This document shows, in pieces, positions 39,801 to 44,079 of a DNA stretch of 62,000 bases. The stretch is taken from positions 194,859 through 256,858 of the forward strand of contig NW_019091447.1 of assembly GCF_001949145.1 (NCBI RefSeq), read 5' to 3'. Each line of letters starts with the position of its first letter. Positions within the stretch are counted from its first letter, which is position 1. Origin of the DNA: Acanthaster planci (taxonomy: Eukaryota > Echinodermata > Asteroidea > Valvatida > Acanthasteridae). Under the pieces are notes generated by a model that saw only the letters and a list, made by a program, of their open reading frames with translations, had not been told where the DNA came from and ran no database searches. The translations under genes and the position numbers were made by a program.

Positions 39801-42800
39801 GATTTCAGTACTTACTCTAACGGAGTCCTGAAGGCAGAGACATATTTTATGTTGTTGTTTACCAGACAATTCGTCAAAAAGAGTGTCAGACAAATTTGTT
39901 TATGTTGATAAACAGTCTTTTGTAAAAGTGTCCAAATTTTCAAAGGTGTTGCATGAAAGAATCTATAATGTGTTTCGAAACTAAACATCTTGATTTACAG
40001 TGATAGCTGCGCGTTGTATTAATACACACATAATTATTTCGATGCAAGATTCCCTTTTTGAGGCGTGAGCTTCTTTTGTTCACACGTAAAACGTGGTCCA
40101 TAAACTTGCTTGTCAGGAGATACAAGATCACAACAGTCTTAATGCTGATATGGCACGTTTCAAAAGCATTTGATCTGTGTACAAATAACTAAAATGTTAT
40201 TCAGTCTTCAGTGAGTAACACACAGGAAAGACCGACAACATTAATGAAGGAAATGGTCGACTACTCACGTCGCATGTTGACACAGGTTCCGTTGTTCTGA
40301 CAGGGATTGGAATAGCAAAACACGCTGTTTGGATCTCCGAAGGCCAAAACTAAACAAAAGGGAAGATAAGTGAATATTGTATATAATGAGGCAACCATAT
40401 CTACCAGGCTTGGAGATTAAAATTGACTGGTATTTACTTTAACCAAAAGTTTCAATTTTCTTCAAAGAGCAATTTATAATGATGTTATATAAGCCTACTG
40501 TGTTTTCAAGATGTATTATTCCACAATGGAAAAAAATAACCCATGACCCTGGGGAAGATTACCGTCAAAACTCAGCATAACATTCACTGCATGCCTGGTG
40601 TGTTTCCCAAACGCATTTCAGTTAATGTAGCCTCGTACTTTGTCCTTCTTAATTTCTGGTGACTAATCTATTTTGAAAAAACTTTTCTTAAAACACAATC
40701 TAAGATTTTTTGTATCGGTGAGCATTTTTTATATACAACTGATATTCGTTACGTGTACATGTACATCTCATGAAAATTCTAGTCAAGGTTATTGTATGAA
40801 GAAATTCTAAAAGAAAAGTGCGCGTCGGTTTACAAACTGTTCTAAGATCATTCAACAAATGTTGCTGCGATAGGCTTCACCAATCGCTTGATGAGCCTTG
40901 ATTCAAATCTTTGGTTACCACGGAGGCAACCCAAATGCAAACATCTCCGTTGCGGCACGGCGAGCAAAAGGTACGGGTTTTTGTTGACTTTTAATTTCTC
41001 CATTTCATGGAATGAGAACGGCCCATATTTCGCAGGCAGGAAGCTTTTTGTTAATAGACAAACATCCTCCGGGCAGTAAGGATATTCGAAGGGTTGTGTC
41101 TGAAGGCCGGTCTCACTCTAGCACGCAGACCTCATTTCCCGTCCAGTTTCTTATTGATTTTTAAAAAAGCCATAATGAATCAAATTAAAAACTTTATTTT
41201 GAATGAGAAGAGGGAACGTGTGATGCCAATTTCTTTTTCATGGTTTATTCTGGCATTTGGTTTGCAGGACAGTTTGTGACCAATGCCCCGGTCAGAAGCG
41301 ATCTGATCTGATTCAGTGACATGAACTTAGTCGAGAGTCGTTGTTTCCGCGACATCTATAAAAAAATTTTTTTTTCTTGATGAAAGGCTGCCTAATACAC
41401 ACCGTAATGGGGATTGACGCCATCCATTAATCCATTTTAATTGCCATATCTTTTTTATTTTCTACGTAAAGGCTGTTTATAAGATGCGAAGAAGCCACTG
41501 TATTCCGACGACATAGCTGCCGTTTTGGAGGCGGAACGGACTCACAAAGCTCTTCTCACAAGCCGCCCGCTTTCTCTTCGATAATGGTTGGATGTCCATT
41601 AATGAAATAAGCAGACAACTATTAAATTAAGAGGAGGAACGATTGTTTTAAGTGGGTCGTTTGGTTTGTAGTCTGTAACGCCTATTAATGACCCCTTCGT
41701 CCAGTTGGGCAGCTGCGTCAGAAAAAAGCAGCACATTTGTCGTGTGTAGGCCTATACCTGGACCTTGATGTCGACTATTCTTCCTGATTTCTCAGAAAAA
41801 TTGTATTGGTCTTAAAATTTCAAGGGCTTTTCAGGTTATCTGAAGCAGCTGCAACACAAGGAGCGTGGCAGCATGAAAGGGCTGAAGAAATGAAGAGTAA
41901 AATCCAGACAATACAAGAAAAGGGAAAAAAAGTCGAGACGGCAAAATAGACTGCAAACGGTAAACCAGGAGGGGTGAAAGTATCTTGTAGAAGCATTGAA
42001 TGTTGTGCTACCAAAATATTTCGTAATCGACTGTGATCGTATTTAGTGACTTTGTGGCACTGGTGAGTAATAATTCCACCTAAACGGCAGGACATTTCTT
42101 CGTTTTTATTTTGATGAGAAAACAAACACCCAGCTACGCGCCTGACTTGCGAAGGAAGTCGAGACGATGCGTCAAATATTAGGTGATGAGCTAAAGACAG
42201 CCTGGATATGATAGGCAACATGTAGGTCGGTGGTCTTCAAATGTTGGAGATGCTTTAAATACATAATGTATTCAAATCTTTGAGAATACTCAAAGTATTA
42301 TGTTCAGAGTTGGTCTACCTACATTTTGCGCGTTAATTGACGTGACTGATTCACATTTAGTTCAATTTCCATTGTCATCAAAGAAAGTGCACTGGCCTAC
42401 ACCTTTAAAAATACAAAGCAAAAATCCCCCTCAAAGTTTAAGAGCAACCAGTACCATCGCTTGACTTTTCATTTAAAGGCCATTTCCAATTTTCTTGTAG
42501 GTGAAATGTCTTTTCAAAATTCTTTAAAAATAAAACAAATGATTCGACATGGATAATTTTTATAATTTTCTTGTCCTTTTTTCCCTTTGGGGCTGTTCAT
42601 ACTGGAGATTATTTTAATTATCAATTTTAAAGTCATTACTTTCAATTCTTAACTCCATTGTACAGAATGGGCATTATAAAAATGCTCTCGCTGCTTATTG
42701 CTTATTCACACTGTTTCACCTGTTTGCACCACTGAATTATTCACACTATTTTACACATTTTTCGCATCATTGAATACACGGCACAGTCATGCTGGAATAC

Positions 42801-43752
42801 CGTGGCCTATCATTACCATGAAAGCCTGTGAATTTGGCGTCTTTATAGCTGACGCAAGCGCAGTGTCATCAAGCCGGACACGTTCAATCGAGCACGGTAC
42901 CGTCGAGTGGCACTCTGATGGATGGACGCAATTAATGAAGAACTCAACTTTGACTAATTTGCTACCACTTTTAGCCTCCATGCTCTGAAGCTGGACTATG
43001 AATTATGTAAAATACTTGTCAACTATGAAATCATACAATTTTGCTTCATGGGGCTAAAAGAATTTCACAGAACAACAACCGTGCAACACAATAAAACCAT
43101 GCAACACAATACAACCATGGAACACAACACAACCATGCAACACAATCCAACCATGCAACACGATAAAACCATGCAAAACAACACAACCATGCAACGCAAC
43201 ACAACCATGCAACACAACACAATCATGCAACACAACACAACGCAACCAGCAACCTAAAAGCAACCATGAGTATTATTCATTTTGGGTTCACGGGGCTAAC
43301 GGCAACTTTCAGGGTAGTAAAGGTTGGAATGTAGTGAACGTGGTTAGGATATTAGGAGCAGCAAGCTATGTCACTGAATCAAACACGATAGAATCATTTC
43401 CCTATCTCCCCATCTCCCGCTAGAATGACTGAGGAAGAGGTGAGCATTAGCTACTAATACAACTAAGTCATTAGCGGATCCGTGGGAACAGCCATCGCGC
43501 CCAGCAAGAAGGCTAGATTCGTGGGGTTTGCTTTGTAACATCGGGTTCATTATCCATCTCTGCAACTTTTATAGTGTGGTGCACGGGTACAAATTGTGAC
43601 CAACAAGGTTTTCTTGTTGCCTCACCATAAAACAGTTATTCAATTTCCATAAATCGTTTTGAAGTGATTTTTCTACAAGTCTTACCAGTCGGTGCTGACA
43701 ACTTGGCCCCTCCCAACAACACCAGAACAATGCAGCTCCTTAAACACTCCAT
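6583..43752 (-). CDS. Latrophilin-like adhesion GPCR (whole gene, 29 coding exons)
   Basis: Surface adhesion-type GPCR, expected to bind an extracellular partner through its lectin/EGF head and signal through a GPS-derived tethered agonist. Approximate residue order: signal peptide 1-20, EGF N-half 23-50, CTLD 50-199, EGF C-half 199-220, SUEL-like domain 220-321, canonical SUEL 321-425, hormone-receptor motif 425-512, GAIN 513-832 with GPS cleavage after Leu817, seven helices about 833-1095, cytoplasmic tail to 1233. The coding segments total 3702 nt and all junctions are phase-compatible, which supports the model strongly. Relative to vertebrate latrophilins it lacks olfactomedin; SUEL-HormR-GAIN-7TM is the layout known for invertebrate latrophilins, while the EGF/CTLD head is extra. 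Skipping the two CTLD exons would give about 1084 residues. The class assignment is firm; one-to-one orthology is not established. Confidence 0.9.
7546..7744 (-). CDS. Receptor exon 28: TM7 and proximal tail
   Basis: Starts right after CTTTTCCAG with [19 protein letters not shown], the seventh-helix signature of adhesion GPCRs, followed by a basic juxtamembrane stretch ([16 protein letters not shown]). It enters in phase 0, flush with the preceding exon's terminal NSLQ. The donor I chose (ACCAG|GTATAA) leaves phase 1 and fits the last exon. A second donor (GGTATTA after SHSW, near 7594) would leave phase 0 and need another exon. Confidence 0.85.
8607..8733 (-). CDS. Receptor exon 27: TM6
   Basis: Encodes [19 protein letters not shown] and on to [20 protein letters not shown], the sixth helix and third extracellular loop of an adhesion GPCR. 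The W of TWG is the conserved helix-6 tryptophan. Acceptor CATAATAG and donor CAG|GTAAAA; phase 2 in, phase 0 out. Confidence 0.92.
9094..9182 (-). CDS. Receptor exon 26: end of TM5 and third intracellular loop
   Basis: Encodes [16 protein letters not shown] and then [12 protein letters not shown]. This completes helix 5 and gives a short intracellular loop, as usual in this family. Acceptor TGTGACAG and donor ATCAG|GTAAAT; phase 0 in, phase 2 out. Confidence 0.9.
9727..9793 (-). CDS. Receptor exon 25: ECL2 cysteine and start of TM5
   Basis: Encodes [20 protein letters not shown], a close match to the conserved CWL...FIWSF.GPV stretch of adhesion GPCRs. The Cys is the second extracellular loop partner for the helix-3 Cys. 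Acceptor ATTTTTCAG and donor GCT|GTAAGT; phase 2 in, phase 0 out. Confidence 0.92.
10055..10121 (-). CDS. Receptor exon 24: TM4
   Basis: Encodes [20 protein letters not shown], the fourth helix and the start of ECL2. Acceptor TTCTGTCAG and donor GATA|GTAAGT; phase 1 in, phase 2 out, matching both neighbours. Confidence 0.92.
10652..10802 (-). CDS. Receptor exon 23: TM3
   Basis: Encodes [20 protein letters not shown] and [16 protein letters not shown], the third helix with its conserved Cys (disulfide partner of ECL2) and the family-typical W-M-x-L-E-x-V-Q-x-Y pattern. Acceptor CCTTGTAG and donor ATACG|GTGAGG; phase 0 in, phase 1 out. Confidence 0.94.
11111..11170. repeat. 30-bp direct repeat, two copies
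   Basis: Two adjacent 30-base copies of GTTAGTGTYTGACAACTCCT followed by YTCTCTCGCT, differing at two pyrimidines. Located in the intron between receptor exons 22 and 23. No function is evident. Confidence 0.8.
11502..11604 (-). CDS. Receptor exon 22: TM2
   Basis: Encodes [20 protein letters not shown] and GVEQTQIK. The I-H-x-N-L-C motif opening helix 2 is a family B2 GPCR hallmark. Acceptor TTTCCAATAG and donor AAAG|GTACAA; phase 2 in, phase 0 out. Confidence 0.92.
12073..12176 (-). CDS. Receptor exon 21: TM1
   Basis: Encodes [20 protein letters not shown] and [14 protein letters not shown], the first helix following the GPS. It is amphipathic at the start and then strongly hydrophobic. 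Acceptor ATTTCAG and donor TTCAA|GTAAGT; phase 0 in, phase 2 out. Confidence 0.92.
12276..12408 (-). CDS. Receptor exon 20: GPS motif and tethered agonist
   Basis: Encodes WSNNGCRL and then [15 protein letters not shown], a consensus GPCR proteolysis site. Known biochemistry of the family predicts autocatalytic cleavage between Leu and Thr of HLT (Thr codon at 12318-12320). This would leave a receptor held by non-covalent association, with TNFAILM as the tethered agonist. Conserved Trp and Cys residues are present. Acceptor TTGCTCACAG and donor ACG|GTCAGT; phase 2 in, phase 0 out. Cleavage is predicted, not shown. Confidence 0.95.
13330..13379 (-). CDS. Receptor exon 19: GAIN subdomain B strand (VTCVFWN)
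   Basis: A 50-nt exon encoding [16 protein letters not shown]. The C-V-F-W-N segment is the conserved GAIN/GPS strand whose Cys pairs with the GPS Cys residues. Acceptor CCCTTTCAG and donor AAAAG|GTAAGC; phase 0 in, phase 2 out. Confidence 0.9.
13576..13738 (-). CDS. Receptor exon 18: GAIN domain
   Basis: Encodes [20 protein letters not shown] followed by [17 protein letters not shown] and ending at TIKHAL. This fits the GAIN subdomain B stretch where latrophilins read '...LNS.V..AS...'. N-glycosylation sequons NES and NKT are present. Acceptor CAACTGTAG and donor CCTTG|GTAAGA; phase 2 in, phase 0 out. Confidence 0.88.
14394..14469 (-). CDS. Receptor exon 17: GAIN domain ([12 protein letters not shown])
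   Basis: Encodes [15 protein letters not shown] and continues to GVQGIRG. V-F-x-x-Y-x-x-L-G-x-x-L is the recognisable GAIN strand-helix seen in latrophilins. Phase forces the acceptor at GGTAG rather than the CCCAG five bases upstream; donor AGAGG|GTAGGA. Phase 1 in, phase 2 out. Confidence 0.87.
14703..14843 (-). CDS. Receptor exon 16: GAIN domain
   Basis: Encodes [18 protein letters not shown] and then [16 protein letters not shown], matching the latrophilin GAIN segment where conserved 'I-x-L-P' precedes the VFVLY strand. Sequon NIT is present. Acceptor TCTCCTAG and donor ATAG|GTAGAA; phase 1 in, phase 1 out. Confidence 0.87.
15193..15328 (-). CDS. Receptor exon 15: GAIN domain
   Basis: Starts [15 protein letters not shown] and continues through [16 protein letters not shown] to SENI. 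It joins the neighbouring exons in phase (0 in, 1 out) with acceptor TTTTCTAG and donor ATAT|GTAAGA. Assigned to GAIN by position and by its continuation into the next exon. Confidence 0.82.
15661..15729 (-). CDS. Receptor exon 14: small GAIN exon
   Basis: A 69-nt exon, phase 0 at both ends, encoding [18 protein letters not shown] and ASLTA. Acceptor TTGGTTTAG and donor ACTGCG|GTAAGC. Being symmetric, it could be skipped without a frameshift, though nothing indicates that it is. Confidence 0.82.
15730..17108 (-). other. Intron 13 of the receptor gene
   Basis: About 1.4 kb of AT-rich sequence between receptor exons 13 and 14. I find no further exon, RNA gene or clear repeat in it. Confidence 0.5.
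17109..17220 (-). CDS. Receptor exon 13: helical start of GAIN
   Basis: Encodes [20 protein letters not shown] and then [11 protein letters not shown], an acidic, leucine-spaced helix suited to GAIN subdomain A. Acceptor CATATTTAG and donor GGGGAG|GTAAGT; phase 2 in, phase 0 out. Confidence 0.83.
17973..18052 (-). CDS. Receptor exon 12: linker into GAIN
   Basis: Encodes [18 protein letters not shown] and then TASSTAQN. The part between HormR and GAIN in relatives is similar in character. Acceptor TGCATGTCAG and donor GAACAG|GTCAGA; phase 0 in, phase 2 out. The phase fit with both neighbours is the main support. Confidence 0.75.
18679..18785 (-). CDS. Receptor exon 11: hormone-receptor motif, second half
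   Basis: Encodes [20 protein letters not shown] and then [16 protein letters not shown]. The G-x-A-x-x-x-C...G-x-W...D-x-S-x-C-T-S pattern is the C-terminal half of the HormR domain. Acceptor GACGTACAG and donor AAACAG|GTAATA; phase 1 in, phase 0 out. Confidence 0.92.
18991..19146 (-). CDS. Receptor exon 10: hormone-receptor motif, first half
   Basis: Encodes [20 protein letters not shown] and then [15 protein letters not shown], the first half of HormR (Cys, W-x-x-T, C-P-x-G). It is preceded by a Ser/Ala/Thr-rich linker ([11 protein letters not shown]). Sequons NLT and NHS are present. Acceptor CTCCTATCAG and donor GACG|GTAAGG; phase 1 at both ends. Confidence 0.92.
19508..19614 (-). CDS. 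Receptor exon 9: SUEL lectin domain 2, C-terminal half
   Basis: Encodes [20 protein letters not shown] and then [15 protein letters not shown]. It carries the diagnostic galactose/rhamnose-binding (SUEL) signature: Cys, I-x-A-S, F-G-D-P-C-x-G-x-x-K-x-L, x-x-Y-x-C. Acceptor CGACAG and donor GGAAA|GTAAGT; phase 2 in, phase 1 out. Confidence 0.95.
19615..20720 (-). other. Receptor intron 8, with repeats
   Basis: Between the two SUEL-2 exons. It contains a MITE-like foldback element (20324-20659) and two diverged direct repeats near 19725-19850 and 20113-20245. These share phrases such as AGCCATTAATRG, AAGTGGGA, CCATGSCCCC and RGTCGAAAA. The second ends in a run of G. A related C-rich stretch lies near 21775-21845 in the next intron. 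Confidence 0.6.
20324..20659. mobile_element. MITE-like foldback element, about 336 bp
   Basis: Ends are inverted copies of TTAAAGAGYAACTC. The inverted similarity continues inward for nearly 80 bases (AAACATRTGTTTTCTCT; AAATAAATATGGAAGCATCC; AAATCGA), leaving about 177 bases of non-repeated centre. There is no coding capacity. Structure and size fit a non-autonomous DNA transposon. A target duplication is not clear (T-rich left flank, TAAC right). Confidence 0.8.
20721..20925 (-). CDS. Receptor exon 8: SUEL lectin domain 2, N-terminal half
   Basis: Encodes [17 protein letters not shown] and then [19 protein letters not shown]-x-Y-G-R is the SUEL sugar-loop signature. With exon 9 this forms one complete domain. 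Acceptor CTTCTGCAG and donor GGAAG|GTATAA; phase 1 in, phase 2 out. Confidence 0.93.
21356..21482 (-). CDS. Receptor exon 7: SUEL-like domain 1, C-terminal half
   Basis: Encodes [20 protein letters not shown] and then [13 protein letters not shown]. Cys spacing and the final x-x-x-Y-x-C resemble SUEL, but the F-G-D-P-C motif is replaced by a W-C-L-S-H-P stretch. Acceptor CTCATCAG and donor TCAAG|GTAATT; phase 0 in, phase 1 out. Confidence 0.82.
22734..22909 (-). CDS. Receptor exon 6: SUEL-like domain 1, N-terminal half
   Basis: Encodes [20 protein letters not shown] and later [16 protein letters not shown]. The paired Cys and 'L-x-C' opening match SUEL, but the sugar-loop Y-G-R is missing. 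Phase demands the acceptor CCAGACAG, four bases inside an alternative CTCCAG. Donor AAAAT|GTAAGA. Phase 1 in, phase 0 out. Confidence 0.82.
24078..24098. repeat. GT microsatellite followed by a G run
   Basis: A short (GT)n tract runs directly into a homopolymer G run inside receptor intron 5. Simple sequence with no other feature. Confidence 0.8.
24340..24430. repeat. Cluster of ATCGAT/CGATCGAT palindromes
   Basis: ATCGATCGAT occurs at 24359-24368 and 24421-24430, ATCGATCGA at 24401-24409, and ATCGAT again near 24377. CAGTCTGT precedes the first and last of these, so the block looks like a degenerate duplication. No gene is nearby other than the host intron. Confidence 0.6.
25378..25403. repeat. 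26-nt perfect palindrome (12-base arms)
   Basis: CATGGAGGAAGG, two A bases, then CCTTCCTCCATG. The first 15 bases recur in the same orientation at 29303-29317, on the other side of the transposase remnant. Confidence 0.75.
26591..26608. repeat. TC microsatellite
   Basis: An 18-base (TC)n run in receptor intron 5. Simple repeat only. Confidence 0.85.
27176..29107 (-). pseudogene. piggyBac-family transposase, frame-broken remnant
   Basis: Four minus-strand open segments (29107-28319, 28350-28009, 28103-27414, 27397-27176) fall in different frames but together cover a piggyBac (DDE_Tnp_1_7-type) transposase in order. Order: acidic Ser-rich N-terminus with basic PKRRKGK and [12 protein letters not shown] patches; the core with all three expected catalytic aspartates in context ([33 protein letters not shown]); and a C-terminal Cys/His cross-brace domain (CRLC, CSEC, CKQH, CCFDC). 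The second break lies near a run of six T. No intact frame exists, so I call it inactive, though single-base errors could mimic this. Same strand as the host gene. I could not identify both terminal inverted repeats. Confidence 0.88.
31275..31337 (-). CDS. Receptor exon 5: EGF domain, C-terminal half
   Basis: A 63-nt exon encoding [23 protein letters not shown] cysteines 4, 5 and 6 with the usual C-x-C-x8-C spacing and G-Y-F-G turn. Acceptor CCCTTATTAG and donor CTCTAG|GTAAGC; phase 1 at both ends. Spliced directly to exon 2 it completes a canonical EGF; spliced to the CTLD it would be a half-domain. Confidence 0.9.
   Translation of the reverse strand, partial: RGLFSAFVRKDTLVNSVSEL
31338..33366 (-). 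other. Receptor intron 4
   Basis: About 2 kb with no exon, repeat or RNA gene that I can support. I looked specifically for another EGF N-half (three cysteines) upstream of exon 5 and found none. Confidence 0.45.
33367..33627 (-). CDS. Receptor exon 4: C-type lectin domain, second half
   Basis: Encodes [20 protein letters not shown] (the W-I-G-L...W-x-W region of CTLDs) and later RRCLMLNTD and [11 protein letters not shown], supplying the last conserved cysteines. The calcium/sugar motifs EPN or QPD and WND are not seen, so calcium-dependent sugar binding is doubtful. Acceptor TGCCTATACAG and donor CAGG|GTAAGA; phase 1 at both ends. Confidence 0.88.
33628..35019 (-). other. Receptor intron 3 (splits the CTLD)
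   Basis: About 1.4 kb between the two CTLD exons. AT-rich, with no exon or repeat that I can support. Confidence 0.45.
35020..35205 (-). CDS. Receptor exon 3: C-type lectin domain, first half
   Basis: Encodes [20 protein letters not shown] and then [20 protein letters not shown], the classic CTLD opening: C-Y-K-L, W-x-x-A-x-x-x-C, G-A-S-L-V-S-L-D-T. Acceptor ATCTTTGCAG and donor GCACA|GTGAGT; phase 1 at both ends. Together with exon 4 it forms a 447-nt phase 1-1 cassette. Confidence 0.9.
35686..35711. repeat. TTTG microsatellite
   Basis: About six TTTG units ending in a T run, in receptor intron 2. Confidence 0.85.
36240..36488. mobile_element. MITE-like element with GGGCCCAATTT terminal repeats, 249 bp
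   Basis: The element begins GGGCCCAATTTC and ends with its exact complement (GAAATTGGGCCC). Weaker inverted similarity continues inward (GCTGC...TTACCGCAG). The interior repeats words such as CAGAATTCTGTGCTTAC-like phrases and has no coding capacity. Structure fits a non-autonomous DNA element. I cannot define a target duplication. Confidence 0.78.
36606..36639. repeat. Hairpin-forming palindrome
   Basis: ATTGATCTCCAT (36606-36617) and ATGGAGATCAAT (36628-36639) are exact reverse complements around a 10-base centre that is itself palindromic in part (CCATTATATAATGG). Confidence 0.75.
40269..40349 (-). CDS. Receptor exon 2: EGF domain, N-terminal half
   Basis: An 81-nt exon encoding [18 protein letters not shown] and then [11 protein letters not shown] cysteines 1-3 with C-x4-C-x5-C spacing and the typical N-P-C-x-N-N-G-T-C turn. 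Acceptor TTTTGTTTAG and donor GCGAC|GTGAGT; phase 1 at both ends. It follows the signal-peptide exon in phase. Confidence 0.92.
40350..43685 (-). other. Receptor intron 1 (3.3 kb)
   Basis: Holds an 18-bp minisatellite at 43078-43239. Otherwise I see no exon or RNA gene. The longer open frames (for example 41820-42221 minus) have no protein-like features. Confidence 0.5.
43078..43239. repeat. 18-bp minisatellite, nine copies
   Basis: Nine 18-base units of consensus ACCATGCAACACAAYAMA. Because 18 is divisible by 3, the array is open on both strands (plus reads M-Q-H-N-T-T repeats). I treat those frames as by-products of the repeat, not a gene. It lies about 450 bases inside intron 1 from the signal-peptide exon. 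Confidence 0.9.
43686..43752 (-). CDS. Receptor exon 1: start codon and signal peptide
   Basis: ATG at 43752-43750 in strong Kozak context (ATCATGG, A at -3 and G at +4). Encodes [20 protein letters not shown], a short N-region, hydrophobic core and small residues before a likely cleavage site. Donor ACTG|GTAAGA leaves phase 1, matching exon 2 exactly. An earlier ATG in another frame (43876) does not connect to the gene. Confidence 0.88.
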
Positions 43753-44071
43753 GATCCCCAAAATTACCGGGGCAGTGCAAAGAGCCCGCCTCGCTGGAAT
43801 TCACCACGGTACCGCAAAGCCGTCGACGTAGAGATACCAAGCAGGGCGTGAAAGACACAGCTCGTGAGGCGAGCAAAAAAAATCGTATTAGGCCCAGCTA
43901 TAGTCTGTCCCACGGCCTCCGATCACGGGAAATGCTCTGAGATACCACTCGCAATTTGTGGTGGATATATAGGTGTACTTGATACAGTTTGATGCTGATT
44001 ATCATACGGAACATAAATAATATATCGAGAGAATGGATTTGAGCGCCAACACTCATGAAGCTCGTCCGAGG

Positions 44072-44079
44072 TTTTTATA
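44072..44079 (-). promoter_or_regulatory. Candidate TATA box of the receptor gene
   Basis: The minus strand reads GCGTATAAAAACC here, about 320 bases upstream of the start codon. A start site near 44045 would give a 5' UTR of roughly 290 bases. A second TATATA-like tract lies near 43965. No other core element is obvious, so this is tentative. Confidence 0.4.

Larger units (their letters stand above)
35206..40268 (-). other. Receptor intron 2 (5.1 kb)
   Basis: Contains a (TTTG)n microsatellite at 35686-35711, a MITE-like foldback at 36240-36488 and a 12-bp stem palindrome at 36606-36639. I found no EGF C-half exon in it that could pair with exon 2. That is why exon 5 remains the only candidate partner. 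Confidence 0.5.

Noticed and set aside
41820-42221. 133-codon minus-strand open frame
   Set aside because: No domain, biased toward hydrophobic and basic residues without structure, and inside an intron of a well-supported gene.
43048-43257. Plus-strand frame reading M-Q-H-N-T-T repeats as a secreted repeat protein
   Set aside because: It is the by-product of an 18-bp minisatellite; the opposite strand is equally open and there is no signal peptide or splice context.
43682-43876. Alternative receptor start at the ATG of 43876
   Set aside because: It lies in a different frame from the exon 1-exon 2 junction. The ATG at 43752 has better context, a signal peptide and a phase-1 donor matching exon 2.
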